Shown here in pieces: positions 25,406-34,501 of a DNA stretch of 53,410 nt; the stretch's first letter is position 1, and the number at the start of each line of letters is the position of its first letter. The DNA is taken from contig DATGUV010000034.1 of the NCBI GenBank assembly GCA_035301025.1, positions 1 to 53,410 of the forward strand. Reading direction: 5' to 3'. The notes beneath the pieces were generated by a model. The model did not search any database and was not told where the DNA came from. It saw only the letters and a program-made list of their open reading frames with translations. The translations under genes and the position numbers were made by a program. This DNA comes from CALAMD01 sp035301025. Lineage in GTDB: Bacteria > Bacillota > Bacilli > Bacillales > Amphibacillaceae.

Positions 25406-26191
25406 ATGAAGACTCGTATTATTACAGCAGTTGTCGCATTGCTTTTATTTGTTCCAATTGTACTGTATGGGAACTGGCCTTTTACATTATTAGTTTTTGC
25501 AATGGCAACCGTTGGATTACATGAACTACTAAATATAAAGAAGGATGTTAAAAGCCTTCTTCCAACTTGTATATCATTTCTTGCATTGTGGGCTTTTTTG
25601 TGCAAAAACATAGAAGTGTTCGAGCAATGGATTCCATTATCATTTATGCAATTATTAATCATCTTTGTCATGCTTTTATGTGTCCTTACCGTCACAAGTA
25701 AAAATAGAATTTCTATTGAAAGTATTGGCTTTTATTTTATTGCTACGATGTATATTACTATTGGATTTTCATTTCTCGTACAGGCAAGAGAACATGGAAT
25801 ATCCTTCATATTGTTTATATTATTTATCATTTGGGCGACAGATTCGGGAGCATATTTTGTTGGAAGTTCTTTAGGGAAGCACAAACTATGGCCTTCTATT
25901 AGTCCAAATAAAACGATTGAAGGAGCCATCGGTGGGACGCTGATAGCCCTTCTTGTAGGAATAATATTTCACCTAGTGCATCCTTTTGAATATTCCTTAT
26001 GGGTAATTGCGCTTATATCAATTGGCATTGCGGTTGTTGGACAACTTGGAGACCTTGTTGCCTCAGCCATGAAACGTCATTTTTCTGTCAAAGATTTTGG
26101 TTATGTATTACCTGGACACGGGGGAATCATGGATCGATTTGATAGTTTAATCTTTGTTTTACCATTTTTATATGTTGTACAATTTATTTAA
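25406..26191 (+). CDS. cdsA: Phosphatidate cytidylyltransferase
   Basis: A 261-residue membrane protein with about seven or eight hydrophobic helices. The C-terminal CDP-DAG synthase signature includes SLGKHKLWPSISPNKTIEGA, GQLGDLVASAMKRHFSVKDF and LPGHGGIMDRFDSL. It converts phosphatidic acid and CTP to CDP-diacylglycerol. The start has a modest SD (AAGGTG, 25389-25394). In B. subtilis dxr follows; here the next gene is rseP. Confidence 0.96.
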   Translation: MKTRIITAVVALLLFVPIVLYGNWPFTLLVFAMATVGLHELLNIKKDVKSLLPTCISFLALWAFLCKNIEVFEQWIPLSFMQLLIIFVMLLCVLTVTSKNRISIESIGFYFIATMYITIGFSFLVQAREHGISFILFILFIIWATDSGAYFVGSSLGKHKLWPSISPNKTIEGAIGGTLIALLVGIIFHLVHPFEYSLWVIALISIGIAVVGQLGDLVASAMKRHFSVKDFGYVLPGHGGIMDRFDSLIFVLPFLYVVQFI

Positions 26192-26335
26192 TCATATTCG
26201 TATAATCTCGGAATTATCGTATATGATGAATAGACAACTGAATGAAAAGCATACATACATGTTCGATTAAAAAATGATGTTATTTTGTATGTGTATTCCA
26301 TGAAATTAGAATGAATAGCTGAGGATGGTGCTGTT

Positions 26336-27604
26336 TTGAATACAATTATTGCGTTTATATGCATGTTTGGTTTGCTTGTTTTTGTCCATGAGTGGGGACA
26401 TCTGATATTTGCAAAGCGTGCAGGAATGCTCGCACGTGAATTTGCAATTGGATTTGGTCCAAAGATATTTTCATTCACAAAAAACGAAACGCTCTATACG
26501 ATTCGCCTTATTCCTGCAGGGGGATATGTTCGTGTTGCAGGGGATGATCCTGAAATTATCGAGTTAAAACCTGGTCACCATATTGGCATTACGTATAACG
26601 ACGCAGGTAAAGTAAATCAAATAATTGTAAATAATAAAGATAAACATCCAGACGCGCGTGTGATTGAGGTAGACCGAGTGGATCTAGATCATGAACTTGT
26701 AATCGAAGGATATGATGTAGGGGAACATGATGAGAAGCATGTGTTTGAAGTAGATGAAAAGGCATTTTTTATAGTAGATGAGACGGAGACACAGATTGCC
26801 CCATATAATCGTCAGTTTGCTTCAAAATCAGTTCGTCAACGTGCCATGCAATTATTTGCTGGTCCAATGATGAACTTTATATTAGCCATTGTACTTTTTA
26901 TTATTATAGGTGTTGTCCAAGGAGTACCTGCTGAACGGGCACTTTTATCTGATGTTGTTGAGGGAAGTCCGGCTGAAGAAGCGGGCATTCAAAGTTCCGA
27001 TGAAATCGTAGAAATAGAAGGAACTCCTATTTCTAAATGGGAAGCTTTTACTACAATTGTACGTAATAATCCTGATAAGCCATTAGACATGGTGATTGAT
27101 CGGGATGGGGAAAAAATTAATGTAGTCGTTACCCCTAATGGTGTTCCAGATGTGCTTGATGAGTCGGTCACTGTTGGTCAAATTGGAGTTTATCAAGGAT
27201 TTGAAAAAACAGTGTTAGGTACATTCACATATGCATTTACAGAAACATATGAAACAACAAAAATGATTATTACGAGTCTTGCGAAACTCATTACAGGACA
27301 GTATTCACTGGATATGTTATCAGGTCCAGTTGGTATTTATGACGCAACAGATAAAATTGTTCAAACTGGATTTATGAACTTTCTATTATGGACAGCAATG
27401 TTAAGTGTGAATTTAGGAATTATTAATTTAGTTCCATTGCCAGCACTTGATGGTGGTCGCTTAATGTTTGTATTAATTGAGGCTGTTCGCGGGAAACCAA
27501 TGGATCCACAAAAAGAAGGAATTGTTCATTTTATTGGCTTTGCGCTACTATTTTTATTAATGATTACTGTTACATGGAACGATATTCAGCGTTTATTCAT
27601 GTAA
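26336..27604 (+). CDS. rseP: Intramembrane site-2 protease RseP/RasP
   Basis: A 422-residue M50 protease. The zinc motif is H18-E19-x-x-H22 (LLVFVHEWGHLIFAKRAGML); the second metal ligand lies in LVPLPALDGGRLMF (about 365-378). A PDZ domain (about 200-270) contains VVEGSPAEEAGIQSSDEIVE. It cleaves anti-sigma factor remnants and cell-division or signal peptides in the membrane. The start is TTG 26336 with GAGGATGG upstream; no in-frame ATG keeps the first helix. dxr is missing upstream and proS downstream. Confidence 0.95.
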   Translation: MNTIIAFICMFGLLVFVHEWGHLIFAKRAGMLAREFAIGFGPKIFSFTKNETLYTIRLIPAGGYVRVAGDDPEIIELKPGHHIGITYNDAGKVNQIIVNNKDKHPDARVIEVDRVDLDHELVIEGYDVGEHDEKHVFEVDEKAFFIVDETETQIAPYNRQFASKSVRQRAMQLFAGPMMNFILAIVLFIIIGVVQGVPAERALLSDVVEGSPAEEAGIQSSDEIVEIEGTPISKWEAFTTIVRNNPDKPLDMVIDRDGEKINVVVTPNGVPDVLDESVTVGQIGVYQGFEKTVLGTFTYAFTETYETTKMIITSLAKLITGQYSLDMLSGPVGIYDATDKIVQTGFMNFLLWTAMLSVNLGIINLVPLPALDGGRLMFVLIEAVRGKPMDPQKEGIVHFIGFALLFLLMITVTWNDIQRLFM

Positions 27605-27633
27605 TGTAATCAACGATTTAGATACGGTTGAGT

Positions 27634-27666
27634 GAATACCCTTGTCCTACGTAGACAAGGGTATTC
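27634..27666 (+). terminator. 13-bp hairpin without U-tract before polC
   Basis: GAATACCCTTGTC (27634-27646) pairs perfectly with GACAAGGGTATTC (27654-27666), loop CTACGTA. The following TTACC is not a U-tract, so full termination is doubtful; it ends 18 bases before the polC SD. A related hairpin stands before spoIIIE. Confidence 0.6.
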
Positions 27667-27697
27667 TTACCAAGTGATGATGTTGGAGGGGGAGCTC

Positions 27698-30600
27698 ATG
27701 AAACATACACAAAGGGAAAAGATGCAACTTCTTTTGAAGCAAATGCAACTTCCAAGAGAAATGATACAGACGTATTTTAATGATAGTTTATTAGTAAAAT
27801 TAGAAGTGTTTAAACTAAAAAAGATATGGCATTTTCATGTACATGTTGAAAAAATGTTACCACATGACGTTTATACATATTTTATGGAACGATTAACAGA
27901 AACATTTTCTACTATTGCTACAGTCGATCTATATATATCAACTGAGAATGCTATGATTGAATCCGAGCAAATACAATATTACTGGCAAACGTTCATCCGT
28001 ACAATGACAGACTTATCACCTGCGTATAAAGACTATGTAATGCAGCAAACTCCACAAATCAATCAACATCAATTGATAATCGCTGTTCGCAACAATGCTG
28101 AACGTCATGCACTTGAAAAAAAGCTTTCAGATCCATTTAAGCATTTTTGTAAAAAAGTAGGGAATCTACAAGCGACACTCCAATTTGAAGAACAAAATGA
28201 AGAAGCAGCCATTCAACAATTTAAAGAAGAGCAAGCGAAAGAAGATCAAGCAATTGCGCTTAGAACGGTACAGGAAAAACAAAAGAGAGATCAATCCCCT
28301 GAAATGGACCGTTCAAAACCTCTTCAATTAGGCTCTATTATTCAAGATGAACCAATGATGATGGAGGATGTAGAAGATGAAGAACGCCGAGCGACGGTAC
28401 AAGGATATATTTTTTCAGTTGATATTCGCAAGCTCCGTTCCGGAAGAAGTTTATTATTAATAAAAGCAACAGATTACACGGATTCGTTAGAAATTAAGAT
28501 GTTTTCTAGGGATGATGCCCATGCAGAACAATTTGAGCACGTTAAAGAAGGTATGTGGATTAAAGCCCGCGGTCGAATCCAAACAGATATGTACTCCAAT
28601 CAACTAGGCATGATGGCCAATGACTTGCAAGAAGTATCTGTACAGATGAGGGTAGACGATGCACCTGAAGGAAAAAGAAGAGTTGAGCTACATGCCCATA
28701 CAACAATGAGTCAATTAGACGCAGTTTCATCCCCTAAAGAATTGATTACTCAAGCGGCTGCTTGGGGACATGAAGCAATCGCGATTACAGATCATGGTGC
28801 TGTTCAAGGATTTCCTGAGGCACATGCTGCTAGTCAAGAACACGATATTAAAGTAATTTATGGGGTAGAAGCAAATTTAGTCGATGACGGTGTTCCAATT
28901 GCATATAACGAACAAGACATCGATTTATCTAAAGGTACGTATGTTGTTTTTGACGTGGAAACGACTGGTCTTTCAGCGGTATATGACACGATTATCGAAA
29001 TTGCAGGGGTAAAGATGGTTGATGGTGAAATTGTAGATGAGTTTGAATCATTTGCTAATCCACATCGCCAACTGCCAGATATTATCACTGAAATCACTGG
29101 AATTACGGATGATATGTTAGTGGATGCTCCAGAAGTAGATAAAGTGTTACAAGATTTTTATACATGGATTAGTGATAGTATACTTGTTGCTCATAATGCT
29201 TCCTTTGATATGGGCTTTTTAAATAATGGCTTACACCGAATTGATATTGAACCACTTGAAAATGCAGTCATCGATACGTTAGAACTTGCTAGATTCCTAC
29301 TTCCAGAATTAGGGAATCACCGCTTAAATACGTTATGTAAAAAGATGGATATTGAGCTTACGCAACATCACCGAGCAATTTATGATGCGAGAGCTACAGG
29401 GTATTTATTCTGGAAGTTTTTACGAATGCTATTAGAAGATAAGGTTACTAATCATAACGTTTTAAATGACCAATTAGATGCATCCCAAAGTTATCAACAT
29501 GGAAGACCGCATCATGCGACCATTCTTGTAAAAAATGAAGAAGGCTTAAAAAACTTATATAAACTAATCTCACATTCGCATATTGATTACTTTTATCGAG
29601 TTCCTCGAATTCCTAGATCCCTTTTGGAACGATATCGTAAAGGATTACTCGTAGGTTCTGCCTGTGCTGATGGGGAAGTATTTGAAACAATGTTACAAAA
29701 ATCACAAACAGAAGCTGAACAAGTTGCTCATTTTTATGACTATATTGAAGTGCAACCACCTGAAAACTATATTGGTTTAATAGAACGAGGAGTTGTACAA
29801 AATAAAGCACAACTGCTTGAAGTAATTACAAATGTTGTGGACTTAGGGAAGAGTTTACATAAAAAAGTAGTTGCCACTGGCAATGTGCATTATATTCATG
29901 ATCATGAACAAATGTATCGTAAAATATTATTGGCTTCCCAAAAAGGAAATCCTTTAAGCCGTCAAACATTACCTGAAACACACTTTAGGACGACAAATGA
30001 AATGCTTTCATGCTTTAACTTTTTAGGAGAAGAGCTGGCTCGGGAAATAGTCGTAACAAACTCTATAGAAATATCACGTAACATCGATAAGATTGCTCCA
30101 TTAAAAAGTGACCTATACACACCTAATATTGAAGGAGCAGAAGAAGAGGTACGATCACTTGTATACACAAATGCAAAAGCATTATACGGGGAAGAATTAC
30201 CTGAAATTGTCGTAGAACGTATCGAAAAAGAATTAAAAAGTATTATCGGACACGGATTTGCGGTAATTTATTTAATTTCTCATAAACTCGTAAAGCAATC
30301 ACTAATAGATGGGTATTTAGTAGGTTCTCGTGGTTCTGTAGGATCTTCACTTGTTGCAACAATGACTGAAATTACAGAAGTGAATCCACTACCTGCTCAC
30401 TATATTTGTGAAAAGTGTCATATCAATGAATTTTTCACAGATGGAACATATGCAAGTGGGTTTGATTTACCTGATAAAAATTGCCCGTCTTGTAACGAAC
30501 CATTTATGAAAGATGGACAGGATATTCCATTTGAGACGTTTTTAGGGTTTAAAGGGGATAAAGTTCCAGATATTGATTTAAACTTCTCTGGAGAATATCA

Positions 30601-31990
30601 ACCGACGGCTCATAACCATACAAAAGAACTTTTCGGAGAAGAAAAGGTGTTTCGTGCAGGAACGATTGGAACGATAGCTGAACGTACGGCGTATGGGTAT
30701 GTGAAGGGCTATGCATCGGATAAACAGTTGCATATGCGAAATGCTGAAATTGATCGGCTCGTTCATGGGTGCACAGGAGTAAAACGTACTACTGGACAAC
30801 ACCCAGGTGGAATTATTGTTGTTCCAGACGATCATGATATTTATGATTTCACACCGATTCAATTCCCAGCTGATGATCGCAAAAGTGAGTGGAAAACAAC
30901 CCACTTTGACTTCCATTCCATAGAAAATAACTTATTGAAACTGGATATCCTTGGACATGATGATCCTACTGTCATTCGTATGCTGCAAGATTTAAGTGGA
31001 ATTGATCCTCTCAGCATTCCGATTGATGATGAAGAAGTGATGAAAATATTTTCTACAACGACATCTCTTGGAATTGAACCAGATCAAATTGATTGCCAAG
31101 TAGGGACATTGGGAGTACCAGAGTTTGGAACCCAATTTGTGCGTCAAATGTTGGAAGAAACGAAACCAAAGACTTTTGCAGAGCTTGTAATTATTTCAGG
31201 CCTATCTCATGGAACAGATGTATGGCTAGGAAACGCTCAAGAACTAATTAATGATGGAATTTGTGGACTACCAGAAGTAATTGGTTGTCGTGACGATATT
31301 ATGGTGTATTTAATGCATCAAGGATTAGATGCGTCTCTTGCCTTTACCATTATGGAATCTGTTCGTAAAGGCCGCGGGTTAAAAGGTGAGTGGATTGAAG
31401 AAATGCGCAAAAACAATGTACCTAATTGGTATATTGAATCTTGTGAGAAGATTAAATATATGTTCCCGAAAGCACATGCTGCAGCATATGTACTAATGGC
31501 AGTTCGAATTGCTTATTTTAAAGTGCATCATCCGATTTATTTTTATGCGGCATATTTTTCAATACGTGCGCGAGATTTTGAATTAGACACAATGGTCCGC
31601 GGCACAGATGCATTACGCGCTCGGATGAAGGAAATTACGGATAAAGGAAATGATGCACCACCTAAAGAAAAGAATTTGCTGACAGTTCTTCATGTAGCCT
31701 TAGAGATGTATGAACGAGGATACTCTTTTCAGCGAGTGGACTTGTATGAATCAAGTGCGACTGAATTTATCGTGGATGGGAACACATTGATTCCTCCATT
31801 TAATGCAGTTGAGGGGCTTGGAACAAATGCTGCACTGAACATTGTTAACGTAAGGGAAGATGGAGATTTTCTCTCCAAAGAAGATTTAAGAGAGCGAAGC
31901 AAGATCTCTAAAACAGTGCTTGAATATTTAGATCAACACGGTTGTTTAGAAGGAATGGCGGAACAAAACCAACTATCATTATTTGATTAG
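27698..31990 (+). CDS. polC: DNA polymerase III alpha subunit, PolC type
   Basis: A 1430-residue replicative polymerase. Domain order: N-terminal region; OB fold (about 230-310, ATVQGYIFSVDIRKLRSG); PHP domain (from about 328, RVELHAHTTMSQLDAV); inserted DEDD proofreading exonuclease (about 415-585, VFDVETTGLS, HNASFDMGF, HRAIYDARATG); zinc-binding C-x2-C pairs (CEKC near 905, CPSC near 929); and palm motif PDIDLNFSGEYQ (near 957). ATG 27698 has GGAGGGGG at 27684-27691. It is the Firmicutes leading-strand polymerase. The proS gene usual just upstream is absent. Confidence 0.98.
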   Translation: MKHTQREKMQLLLKQMQLPREMIQTYFNDSLLVKLEVFKLKKIWHFHVHVEKMLPHDVYTYFMERLTETFSTIATVDLYISTENAMIESEQIQYYWQTFIRTMTDLSPAYKDYVMQQTPQINQHQLIIAVRNNAERHALEKKLSDPFKHFCKKVGNLQATLQFEEQNEEAAIQQFKEEQAKEDQAIALRTVQEKQKRDQSPEMDRSKPLQLGSIIQDEPMMMEDVEDEERRATVQGYIFSVDIRKLRSGRSLLLIKATDYTDSLEIKMFSRDDAHAEQFEHVKEGMWIKARGRIQTDMYSNQLGMMANDLQEVSVQMRVDDAPEGKRRVELHAHTTMSQLDAVSSPKELITQAAAWGHEAIAITDHGAVQGFPEAHAASQEHDIKVIYGVEANLVDDGVPIAYNEQDIDLSKGTYVVFDVETTGLSAVYDTIIEIAGVKMVDGEIVDEFESFANPHRQLPDIITEITGITDDMLVDAPEVDKVLQDFYTWISDSILVAHNASFDMGFLNNGLHRIDIEPLENAVIDTLELARFLLPELGNHRLNTLCKKMDIELTQHHRAIYDARATGYLFWKFLRMLLEDKVTNHNVLNDQLDASQSYQHGRPHHATILVKNEEGLKNLYKLISHSHIDYFYRVPRIPRSLLERYRKGLLVGSACADGEVFETMLQKSQTEAEQVAHFYDYIEVQPPENYIGLIERGVVQNKAQLLEVITNVVDLGKSLHKKVVATGNVHYIHDHEQMYRKILLASQKGNPLSRQTLPETHFRTTNEMLSCFNFLGEELAREIVVTNSIEISRNIDKIAPLKSDLYTPNIEGAEEEVRSLVYTNAKALYGEELPEIVVERIEKELKSIIGHGFAVIYLISHKLVKQSLIDGYLVGSRGSVGSSLVATMTEITEVNPLPAHYICEKCHINEFFTDGTYASGFDLPDKNCPSCNEPFMKDGQDIPFETFLGFKGDKVPDIDLNFSGEYQPTAHNHTKELFGEEKVFRAGTIGTIAERTAYGYVKGYASDKQLHMRNAEIDRLVHGCTGVKRTTGQHPGGIIVVPDDHDIYDFTPIQFPADDRKSEWKTTHFDFHSIENNLLKLDILGHDDPTVIRMLQDLSGIDPLSIPIDDEEVMKIFSTTTSLGIEPDQIDCQVGTLGVPEFGTQFVRQMLEETKPKTFAELVIISGLSHGTDVWLGNAQELINDGICGLPEVIGCRDDIMVYLMHQGLDASLAFTIMESVRKGRGLKGEWIEEMRKNNVPNWYIESCEKIKYMFPKAHAAAYVLMAVRIAYFKVHHPIYFYAAYFSIRARDFELDTMVRGTDALRARMKEITDKGNDAPPKEKNLLTVLHVALEMYERGYSFQRVDLYESSATEFIVDGNTLIPPFNAVEGLGTNAALNIVNVREDGDFLSKEDLRERSKISKTVLEYLDQHGCLEGMAEQNQLSLFD

Positions 31991-32055
31991 TGCTATTTTT
32001 TTTAAATCAATGATTGTGTTATATAGCCGGTCAAATAGCTTCATTCGATTAAATG

Positions 32056-32084
32056 TTGCTAGTATCGATAAAACATGTTATAAT
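32056..32084 (+). promoter_or_regulatory. Sigma-A promoter of the rimP-nusA-infB operon
   Basis: TTGCTA (32056-32061), a 17-base spacer, and TATAAT (32079-32084) with an extended TG (32076-32077). This is one of the best promoter matches in the window. Transcription would start near 32091. Confidence 0.8.
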
Positions 32085-32098
32085 CATTAGTAACATGT
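32073..32098. promoter_or_regulatory. Operator-like dyad over the rimP promoter -10
   Basis: ACATGTTA (32073-32080) and TAACATGT (32091-32098) are a perfect 8-bp inverted repeat with a 10-base spacer, centre-to-centre 18 bases (under two helical turns). It covers the -10 and the expected start site. It may be a repressor site or an RNA hairpin; unknown. Confidence 0.45.
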
Positions 32099-32119
32099 AC
32101 AGATATGTGACGTTGATGT

Positions 32120-32143
32120 GAGAGTGGGAATCTTCCCACTCTC
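32120..32143 (+). terminator. First leader hairpin before rimP
   Basis: GAGAGTGGGA (32120-32129) pairs with TCCCACTCTC (32134-32143), loop ATCT, followed by TCTTTGT. It is transcribed from the promoter at 32056-32084, so it lies about 30 bases into the rimP leader. Confidence 0.6.
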
Positions 32144-32169
32144 TCTTTGTACAAAAGGACTTGAGCATT

Positions 32170-32198
32170 CCCTTGCCGTTTTATATGGCAGGGGTTTT
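32170..32198 (+). terminator. Second leader hairpin before rimP
   Basis: CCCTTGCC (32170-32177) pairs with GGCAGGGG (32187-32194, one G-U), loop of 9, followed by TTTTAT. It could act as an attenuator with the hairpin at 32120. Confidence 0.6.
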
Positions 32199-32278
32199 AT
32201 ATTGATTGCATAAATGAAATATGTCGTTCATGTTCATACTACTCTATAGTAACGTCGTTCATCAAAGGAGGAATACGT

Positions 32279-32749
32279 ATGAGTACATCTGTAAAAAAAC
32301 GTACGGAAGAATTATTGCAACCGATTTTGGAAAATAGAGGTTTATCTCTTTACGAAATCGAATATGTAAAAGAAGGACCTGATTGGTTTTTACGAATCTT
32401 TATTGATAAACCTGGTGGGATTGATATTGAAGAATGTGGAGATGTATCCCTTGAATTAAGTGATGCACTTGATGAAGAAGACTTTATTCAGGGAGCATAT
32501 ATTTTAGAAGTATCATCACCTGGTGTTGAGCGACCATTACGGTCTCTAGAAGAAGTAAAAGAACATATTGATCATCATATGCACGTATCATTATACGTAC
32601 ACATTGATGGTGAAAAAGAATATGAAGGTAAGTTACTAAATGTGGAAGATGATGTATTAACGATTGAGTATCAAGTCTTATCACGCAAAAAAGAAATTGA
32701 AATACCATATGATAAAATTGCAAAAGCTCGACTTGCAGTTGCATTTTAA
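32279..32749 (+). CDS. rimP: Ribosome maturation factor RimP
   Basis: A 156-residue protein. Motifs are GLSLYEIEYVKEGPDWFLRI, DIEECGDVSLELSDALDEED and YILEVSSPGVERPL, all standard for RimP. It supports 30S assembly with S12 and 16S rRNA. ATG 32279 has AAAGGAGGAA at 32264-32273. First gene of the nusA-infB operon, behind a promoter with a dyad and two leader hairpins. Confidence 0.96.
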   Translation: MSTSVKKRTEELLQPILENRGLSLYEIEYVKEGPDWFLRIFIDKPGGIDIEECGDVSLELSDALDEEDFIQGAYILEVSSPGVERPLRSLEEVKEHIDHHMHVSLYVHIDGEKEYEGKLLNVEDDVLTIEYQVLSRKKEIEIPYDKIAKARLAVAF

Positions 32750-32764
32750 AGGGGGAAAATTGAA

Positions 32765-33892
32765 GTGAGTAGTCAATTGTTTGAAGCGATTGATTTTTTA
32801 GAGAAAGAAAAAGGAATTGATAAAGACATTTTATTAGAGGCATTAGAAGCGGCGTTAATTTCTGCATATAAAAAGAATTTTAAGTCTGCATCAAATGTAC
32901 GTGTCTTATTAGATGAAGAAAAAGGAAAGATGAGTGTACTATCTCAAAAAACAGTCGTAGAAGAAGTAGAAAATGAACAAGAAGAAATTTCATTAGAAGA
33001 TGCACATCAAATTGATCCAAACTATGTAGTAGACGATGTCATCGAAGTTGAAATTACACCAAAAGATTTTGGTCGAATTGCAGCACAAGCAGCTAAGCAA
33101 GTTGTAACACAACGTGTACGAGAAGCTGAACGTGGAGTAATTTTTAGTGCATATTCTGATCGTGAAGACGATGTAATGACAGGAATTATTCAACGCAAAG
33201 ATCACCGATTTGTATATGTCAATTTAGGGAAAATAGAAGCAAAGCTTGCTGAAGCTGAACAAATGCCCACAGAAGAATATGTCGTACATGACCGAATGAA
33301 AGTATACGTTACTAAAGTCGAAAATACGAGTAAAGGACCACAAATTTTTGTGTCCAGAGCACATCCAGGTTTGTTAAAACGTCTTTTTGAAATGGAAGTT
33401 CCTGAAATTTATGATGGAATCGTTGAAATTAAATCGATTGCACGCGAAGCAGGGGATCGTTCGAAAATTTCGGTGTATGCTGCAGATCCTGAGATTGATC
33501 CAGTAGGTTCATGTGTTGGACAACGCGGGCAAAGAGTGCAAGCAATTGTTGATGAGTTAAAAGGGGAAAAAATCGACATTGTTGAATGGTCTGATGACCC
33601 TAAAGTGTATGTATCAAATGCATTAAGTCCGTCTAAAGTAGTTGATGTTATCGTAAATGAAGAAGAAAAATCCACTACTGTAATTGTTCCAGATTTTCAA
33701 TTGTCTTTAGCAATTGGTAAACGTGGACAAAACGCACGTCTAGCTGCTAAATTAACTGGTTGGAAAATTGATATTAAAAGTGAAACAGGTGCCCGTGAAG
33801 AAGGAATTTATCCTTTTGAACAGGAAACAGAGGGAGAACCTGTTGAAGAAGAACCATTATTTTTATTTGAAGATGATGATGATGTAGAATAA
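32765..33892 (+). CDS. nusA: Transcription termination/antitermination factor NusA
   Basis: A 375-residue protein, the short Gram-positive form without the C-terminal acidic repeats of E. coli NusA. It has an N-terminal RNAP-binding domain (QLFEAIDFLEKEKGIDKDIL), an S1 domain (TGIIQRKDHRFVYVNLGKIE) and two KH domains (VGQRGQRVQAIVDEL, AIGKRGQNARLAAKL). The start is GTG 32765 with AAAGGGGGAAAA upstream. It modulates pausing and termination, so it may act on its own leader hairpins. Confidence 0.97.
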   Translation: MSSQLFEAIDFLEKEKGIDKDILLEALEAALISAYKKNFKSASNVRVLLDEEKGKMSVLSQKTVVEEVENEQEEISLEDAHQIDPNYVVDDVIEVEITPKDFGRIAAQAAKQVVTQRVREAERGVIFSAYSDREDDVMTGIIQRKDHRFVYVNLGKIEAKLAEAEQMPTEEYVVHDRMKVYVTKVENTSKGPQIFVSRAHPGLLKRLFEMEVPEIYDGIVEIKSIAREAGDRSKISVYAADPEIDPVGSCVGQRGQRVQAIVDELKGEKIDIVEWSDDPKVYVSNALSPSKVVDVIVNEEEKSTTVIVPDFQLSLAIGKRGQNARLAAKLTGWKIDIKSETGAREEGIYPFEQETEGEPVEEEPLFLFEDDDDVE

Positions 33893-33906
33893 GGAGTGAG
33901 TATAGT

Positions 33907-34182
33907 ATGGCAAAAAAACGAAAAACACCTCTCAGAAAATGTGTGGTAACACAGGAAATGCATCCGAAAGATTCACTGATTCGCATTGTCCGCACCAAAG
34001 ACGGTGAAGTGTTCGTTGACCCAACGGGGAAGAAAAATGGGCGAGGTGCTTACATTTCAAAATCTGTTGAGGTTATTGAAAAAGCACGAAATTCCCACAT
34101 ACTAGCTACTCATTTACATGTACACATTGACCCGAGTTTGTATGACGATATGTTAGAACTAGTGAAAGGCAACCAATCATGA
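33907..34182 (+). CDS. rnpM: RNase P modulator RnpM (YlxR)
   Basis: A 91-residue protein of the YlxR/DUF448 family: TPLRKCVVTQEMHPKDSLIR, then VDPTGKKNGRGAYISKSVEV. It has the conserved R-K-C, GRGAY and basic surface. B. subtilis YlxR was renamed RnpM for its effect on RNase P. SD AAGGAGTGAG precedes ATG 33907. It overlaps ylxQ by 4 bases (ATGA). Confidence 0.93.
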   Translation: MAKKRKTPLRKCVVTQEMHPKDSLIRIVRTKDGEVFVDPTGKKNGRGAYISKSVEVIEKARNSHILATHLHVHIDPSLYDDMLELVKGNQS

Positions 34183-34481
34183 GTTCATCATACTTACAAT
34201 TTTTGGGACTTGCGAAACGAGCAAGAAAGATTGTTCTTGGAGAACAACAAATTATAAAAGAAATTCAGCACAAGAAAGCTTATTTGATTTTATTGGCATC
34301 TGATACTGGTGAGCAAACGCGAAAGAAAATCACAAATAAATGCCAGTTTTATGATATACCTTATGTATTTGTAGATGATCGTCAAACCTTGTCTCAAGCA
34401 ATCGGAGCGACTGATCGAGTTGCTGTTGCAATTATGGATAAAGGTTTTGCACGTAAATTAACAATGCTACTTAAGGTGTAA
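34179..34481 (+). CDS. ylxQ: L7Ae-family ribosomal protein YlxQ
   Basis: A 100-residue L7Ae/L30e-type RNA-binding protein: FLGLAKRARKIVLGEQQIIK, YLILLASDTGEQTRKKITNK, YVFVDDRQTLSQAIGATDRV. In Bacillus it lies between ylxR and infB and is thought to bind kink-turn RNA. It starts inside the rnpM stop. There is no SD of its own beyond GGCAACC, so coupling is likely. Target RNA unknown. Confidence 0.92.
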   Translation: MSSSYLQFLGLAKRARKIVLGEQQIIKEIQHKKAYLILLASDTGEQTRKKITNKCQFYDIPYVFVDDRQTLSQAIGATDRVAVAIMDKGFARKLTMLLKV

Positions 34482-34501
34482 TTACATTCGGGGGTGAACG
34501 T

